Of a stretch of 64,000 bases of DNA, positions 60,591-64,000 are shown in pieces. Below the pieces are notes generated by a model. That model did no database searches, had not been told where the DNA came from, and saw only the letters and a list, made by a program, of their open reading frames with translations. The first letter of the stretch is position 1. Each line of letters starts with the position of its first letter. Both the position numbers and the translations under genes were made by a program. The stretch lies in assembly GCF_003121705.1 (NCBI RefSeq), contig NZ_PYHR01000002.1, positions 3,472,001 through 3,536,000 on the forward strand, written 5' to 3'. Source of the DNA: Serinibacter arcticus. Its GTDB lineage: Bacteria > Actinomycetota > Actinomycetes > Actinomycetales > Beutenbergiaceae.

Positions 60591-61754
60591 GTGACCATCG
60601 AAGCCGTGAAGCGGGCACTCCTCGCGCAGACCGTCGAGGTCCCCTCGTGGGCCTACGGCAACTCCGGCACCCGGTTCAAGGTGTTCACCACTCCCGGGAC
60701 GCCGCGCGACCCGTGGGAGAAGATCGCCGACGCCGCCCAGGTCAACGCCTTCACCGGGGCGGCCCCGCGGGTGTCGCTGCACGTGCCGTGGGACGAGGTC
60801 GAGGACTACGACGCTCTCGCCACCCACGCCCGCGACCTCGGGGTGCGGATCGGGACGATCAACTCCAACGTCTTCCAGGACGACGACTACCGCCTGGGCT
60901 CGCTCGCCAACCCCGACCCCGCCGTGCGCGCCAAGGCCGTCGCCCATCACCTCGACTGCCTCGAGGTGATGCGAGCCGTCGGCAGCACCGACCTGAAGAT
61001 CTGGCTCGCCGACGGCACCAACTACCCGGGCCAGGACTCCATCCGGGCGCGCCAGGACCGGATCGCGGACGGCCTCGCGGAGATCTACGCGGCCCTGCGG
61101 CCCGACGAGCGGATCCTGCTGGAGTACAAGTTCTTCGAGCCGTTCTTCTACACCACCGACGTGCCGGACTGGGGCACGTCGCTCGTGCACTGCCTCGCGC
61201 TCGGCGACCAGGCCCAGGTGGTGCTCGACACCGGCCACCACGCCCCCGGCACCAACATCGAGTTCATCGTGGCGCAGCTGCTGCGCCTGGGACGCCTGGG
61301 CGCCTTCGACTTCAACTCGCGGTTCTACGCGGACGACGACCTCATCGTCGGCGCGGCCGACCCGTTCCAGCTGTTCCGGATCATGCACGAGATCGTCGGG
61401 GCGGGGGCCCTGGACCCGGCGCTCGGCGTCAACTTCATGCTCGACCAGTGCCACAACATCGAGGAGAAGATCCCCGGCCAGATCCGGTCGATCACGAACG
61501 TCCAGGAGGCGACGGCCAAGGCGCTGCTGGTGGACGCCGACGCCCTCGACGTCGCCCAGCGGTCGGGCGACGTGCTCGGCGCCAACGACGTGCTGATGGA
61601 CGCGTACAACACCGACGTCCGCCCGCTCCTGGCCCAGGTGCGCCAGGAGCAGGGGCTCGACCCGCACCCCCTGCGGGCCTTCGCCGCCAGTGGCTACGCC
61701 GACCGCGTCGCGGCCGAGCGCGTCGGCGGCACCCAGGCCGGCTGGGGCGCCTGA
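60591..61754 (+). CDS. rhaI: L-rhamnose isomerase (RhaI type)
   Basis: RhaI converts L-rhamnose to L-rhamnulose. The 387-residue protein is of the Pseudomonas/actinobacterial RhaI type rather than the E. coli RhaA type. It has PSWAYGNSGTRFKVFTTPGT, LKIWLADGTNYPGQDSIRAR (metal and substrate site), VVLDTGHHAPGTNIEFIVAQ, DFNSRFYADDDLIVGAADPF and NFMLDQCHNIEEKIPGQIRS. GTG 60591 has AGGAAGG upstream; an earlier in-frame ATG (60549) would add 14 unsupported residues. It is the first gene after the operator region. Confidence 0.93.
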   Translation: MTIEAVKRALLAQTVEVPSWAYGNSGTRFKVFTTPGTPRDPWEKIADAAQVNAFTGAAPRVSLHVPWDEVEDYDALATHARDLGVRIGTINSNVFQDDDYRLGSLANPDPAVRAKAVAHHLDCLEVMRAVGSTDLKIWLADGTNYPGQDSIRARQDRIADGLAEIYAALRPDERILLEYKFFEPFFYTTDVPDWGTSLVHCLALGDQAQVVLDTGHHAPGTNIEFIVAQLLRLGRLGAFDFNSRFYADDDLIVGAADPFQLFRIMHEIVGAGALDPALGVNFMLDQCHNIEEKIPGQIRSITNVQEATAKALLVDADALDVAQRSGDVLGANDVLMDAYNTDVRPLLAQVRQEQGLDPHPLRAFAASGYADRVAAERVGGTQAGWGA

Positions 61755-61791
61755 CTCCGTCCCTCGCGCCGGCCGCACGACCCCGAGCGCC

Positions 61792-61838
61792 CGCCCCACC
61801 CGCCCCACCCCGACCCACCCCGACCCACCCCGACCCAC
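61792..61838. repeat. 10-bp tandem repeat before rhaEW
   Basis: CGACCCACCC is repeated twice exactly (61811-61830) and followed by a partial copy. Two variants (CGCCCCACC) precede it. It fills most of the 98-base rhaI-rhaEW gap. Confidence 0.75.
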
Positions 61839-61852
61839 GACAGAGGGACGCC

Positions 61853-63913
61853 ATGACCAGCACGAACCCCGCCGCCGCGGACCTGATCGCCCGCTCCAAC
61901 CGCCTGGGCAGCGACCCGCGCGTGACCAACTACGCCGGCGGCAACACGTCAGCGAAGGGCAGCGCCACCGACCCCGTCACCGGCGAGGACGTCGAGCTGC
62001 TCTGGGTCAAGGGGTCGGGAGGAGACCTCGGCACGCTGCAGGAGAAGAACCTCGCGGTGCTCCGGCTCGACCGCCTACGCGCGCTGCCGGGCGTCTACCC
62101 GGGGCTCGAGCGCGAGGACGAGATGGTCGCCGCGTTCGACTACTGCCTGCACGGCAAGGGCGGCGCGGCGCCGTCGATCGACACGGCGATGCACGCCCTC
62201 GTCGACGCCGCCCACGTCGACCACCTGCACCCCGACTCCGGGATCGCGATCGCCACCGCGGCCGACGGCGAGCGCCTCACCGCCGAGATCTTCGGCGACG
62301 CGGTCGTGTGGGTGCCGTGGCGCCGTCCGGGCTTCCAGCTCGGGCTGGACATCGCCGCGATCAAGGAGGCCAACCCGCAGGCGATCGGCTGCATCCTCGG
62401 CGGGCACGGGATCACGGCCTGGGGGGCCACGTCGGCGGAGGCCGAGGAGCGCTCGCTGGAGATCATCGCGCGCGCCGAGCAGTTCATCGCGACGGCGACG
62501 GCGGAGCTCGCCGCCCGCGGCGAGCACCCGTTCGGCGCCGAGCGCCCCGGCTTCGCCCCGCTCGAGCCGGAGGCACGCCGGGACCGCGCCGCCGCCCTGG
62601 CCCCGGTGATCCGGGGCATCGCCTCCGCCGACCGCCCGCAGGTCGGGCACTTCACGGACGCCGACGTCGTGCTCGACCTGCTCGCCCGCGAGCGGCTCGC
62701 GGAGCTCGCCGCGCTCGGCACCTCCTGCCCCGACCACTTCCTGCGCACCAAGGTCAAGCCGCTCGTGCTCGACCTCCCGGCCGACGCCCCGCTCGAGGAC
62801 GCCGTCGCGCGGCTCGCCGAGCTGCACGCCGCCTACCGCGAGGACTACGCCGGCTACTACGACCGCAACGCCGAGCCGGACTCGCCCGCGATGCGCGGCG
62901 CCGACCCGGCGATCGTGCTGGTGCCCGGCGTCGGGATGTTCTCCTTCGGCAAGGACAAGCAGACGGCCCGCGTGGCGGGGGAGTTCTACGTCAACGCGAT
63001 CAACGTCATGCGCGGCGCCGAGGCGATCTCGACCTACGCCCCCATCGACGAGCGCGAGAAGTTCCGGATCGAGTACTGGGCGCTCGAGGAGGCCAAGCTG
63101 CAGCGGATGCCGGCGCCGAAGCTCCTCGCCACGCGCATCGCGCTCGTGACGGGGGCGGCGTCCGGCATCGGACGAGCGATCGCCGAGCGGCTCGCGGCCG
63201 AGGGCGCGTGCGTCGTCATCGCCGACCTCGATCTCGCCAAGGCGCGGGCGGCCGCGGCCGAGATCGGCGGCACCGACGTCGCCGTCGGGATCGCGGTGGA
63301 CGTCACCTCGGAGGAGGCGGTCGTCGCCGCGCTGCGCGAGACCGTCCTCGCCTTCGGCGGGGTCGACCTCGTCGTCAACAACGCGGGGCTGTCGATCTCC
63401 AAGCCGCTGCTGGAGACGTCGACGCGGGACTGGGACCTCCAGCACGACGTCATGGCGCGCGGGTCGTTCCTCGTGGCCCGCGAGGCGGCGCGCGCGATGA
63501 TCGCCCAGGGCCTGGGCGGCGACGTCGTCTACATCGCCTCGAAGAACTCGCTGTTCGCCGGGCCCAACAACATTGCATACTCGGCGACCAAGGCCGATCA
63601 GGCCCACCAGGTCCGCCTGCTGGCCGCCGAGCTCGGCGAGCACGGCATCCGCGTCAACGGCATCAACCCCGACGGCGTGGTCCGCGGCTCGGGGATCTTC
63701 GCCGGCGGCTGGGGTGCCAAGCGCGCCGCGGTCTACGGCGTCAGCGAGGACGACCTCGGTGCGTACTACGCCCAGCGCACGCTCCTGAAGAAGGAGGTGC
63801 TGCCGGAGCACGTCGCGGCCGCCGTCGTCGCCCTCACGGGGCCCGACCTGGTCCAGACGACGGGGCTGCACGTGCCCGTCGACTCCGGGGTGGCCGCCGC
63901 CTTCCTGCGGTGA
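61853..63913 (+). CDS. rhaEW: Bifunctional rhamnulose-1-phosphate aldolase/lactaldehyde dehydrogenase
   Basis: The 686-residue fusion cleaves L-rhamnulose-1-phosphate and oxidises the lactaldehyde. Residues 1-420 are a class II aldolase with VTNYAGGNTSAKGSA, HALVDAAHVDHLHPDSGIAI (zinc ligands HLH) and ILGGHGITAWG (third His). The C-terminal SDR has VTGAASGIGRAIAERL, NNAGLSISK and SKNSLFAGPNNIAYSATKAD (Tyr-x3-Lys). This matches actinobacterial RhaEW. ATG 61853 has GAGGGA upstream. It follows rhaI by 98 bases of repeated sequence and precedes another start at 63936, likely the kinase. Confidence 0.93.
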   Translation: MTSTNPAAADLIARSNRLGSDPRVTNYAGGNTSAKGSATDPVTGEDVELLWVKGSGGDLGTLQEKNLAVLRLDRLRALPGVYPGLEREDEMVAAFDYCLHGKGGAAPSIDTAMHALVDAAHVDHLHPDSGIAIATAADGERLTAEIFGDAVVWVPWRRPGFQLGLDIAAIKEANPQAIGCILGGHGITAWGATSAEAEERSLEIIARAEQFIATATAELAARGEHPFGAERPGFAPLEPEARRDRAAALAPVIRGIASADRPQVGHFTDADVVLDLLARERLAELAALGTSCPDHFLRTKVKPLVLDLPADAPLEDAVARLAELHAAYREDYAGYYDRNAEPDSPAMRGADPAIVLVPGVGMFSFGKDKQTARVAGEFYVNAINVMRGAEAISTYAPIDEREKFRIEYWALEEAKLQRMPAPKLLATRIALVTGAASGIGRAIAERLAAEGACVVIADLDLAKARAAAAEIGGTDVAVGIAVDVTSEEAVVAALRETVLAFGGVDLVVNNAGLSISKPLLETSTRDWDLQHDVMARGSFLVAREAARAMIAQGLGGDVVYIASKNSLFAGPNNIAYSATKADQAHQVRLLAAELGEHGIRVNGINPDGVVRGSGIFAGGWGAKRAAVYGVSEDDLGAYYAQRTLLKKEVLPEHVAAAVVALTGPDLVQTTGLHVPVDSGVAAAFLR

Positions 63914-63935
63914 GCCGGACGGGACAGGTGCGCGC

Positions 63936-64000
63936 GTGACCACCCCCACCACCGGCCGGGAGGCCGGTCGCGACGACGGGCGTCCGCCGTCGTTCGCCGC
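63936..64000 (+). CDS. Start of next gene, probably rhamnulokinase (partial)
   Basis: A GTG at 63936 opens a frame that stays open to the window edge (starts TTPTTGREAGRDDGRPPSFA). Only the N-terminal leader is visible, which is not diagnostic. The pathway needs rhamnulokinase between the isomerase and the aldolase, and it is the one missing step. The identity is inferred from context only. Confidence 0.4.
   Translation, partial: MTTPTTGREAGRDDGRPPSFA

Noticed and set aside
60647-63913. A single 1088-residue protein running through rhaI and rhaEW
   Set aside because: The upstream third is a shadow frame of rhaI; the real start is ATG 61853 with GAGGGA before it.

Overview
The window is very GC-rich DNA with gene overlaps of the GTGA/ATGA type and several leaderless-looking promoters. 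It carries markers of Actinomycetota: mycothiol synthase (mshD), an orphan GlnR regulator, ClpC with a ClgR-like box, a MutT1-type NUDIX/phosphatase fusion, DUF2516, and a Pseudomonas-type RhaI with a RhaEW fusion. The mshD, glnR and pst neighbourhood recalls the mycobacterial glnR-mshD-pst region. A member of the Micrococcales is the most likely source. I see no rRNA, tRNA, CRISPR array, transposase, integrase or phage gene.

Region 1 (1-16.5 kb) is core phosphate, nitrogen and thiol physiology: mshD, ppk1, the mutT1-like gene, a PHO-box-controlled pstS-pstC-pstA-pstB operon with an internal hairpin after pstS, convergent DUF47-pit, and glnR. These are followed by a membrane protein, a 35-codon gene coupled to a nitrobindin-like gene, a YgfZ-type folate-binding protein, a FUSC-like protein, DUF2516 and dtd. 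Three genes here (the first ORF, pstC, ygfZ) carry one-base frameshifts, each in a C4/G4 run, which looks more like base-calling error than decay.

Region 2 (16.5-29 kb) holds a VOC protein, clpC, a Gly/Tyr/Gln-repeat membrane protein, a hotdog thioesterase, an MFS transporter, a rhamnose mutarotase, a FrnE-like DsbA protein with a small Cys-motif partner, an iron-box-controlled siderophore uptake operon (binding protein, two permeases, ATPase) and a NodA-like acyltransferase.

Region 3 (29-37.9 kb, minus strand) is a defence island with visibly less biased base composition. In transcription order it has hsdR, hsdS, an unrecognised PD-(D/E)XK nuclease, a modified-base-reader-like domain fused to an Mrr nuclease, a VapBC45-like toxin-antitoxin pair, then hsdM. 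A 30-bp direct repeat flanks the PD-(D/E)XK gene and looks like the scar of a gene-cassette insertion.

Region 4 (38-46.5 kb) contains a Cys-rich small ORF, an ABC exporter and two-component system in one overlapping operon, a universal stress protein, a complete tripartite tricarboxylate transporter (TctCBA) and a protein I cannot place firmly.

Region 5 (46.5-64 kb) is sugar catabolism. It has xylR/xylAB. It also has a LacI regulator whose operator type appears before two convergent operons (Gfo/Idh/MocA dehydrogenase plus sugar isomerase; SDR plus a large flavoprotein), which looks like one co-regulated pathway of unknown substrate. Last comes a rhamnose operon (LacI-type regulator, rhaI, rhaEW and the start of one more gene). 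A 22-bp tandem repeat family occurs in three intergenic spots (16.3, 49.1 and 50.7 kb).
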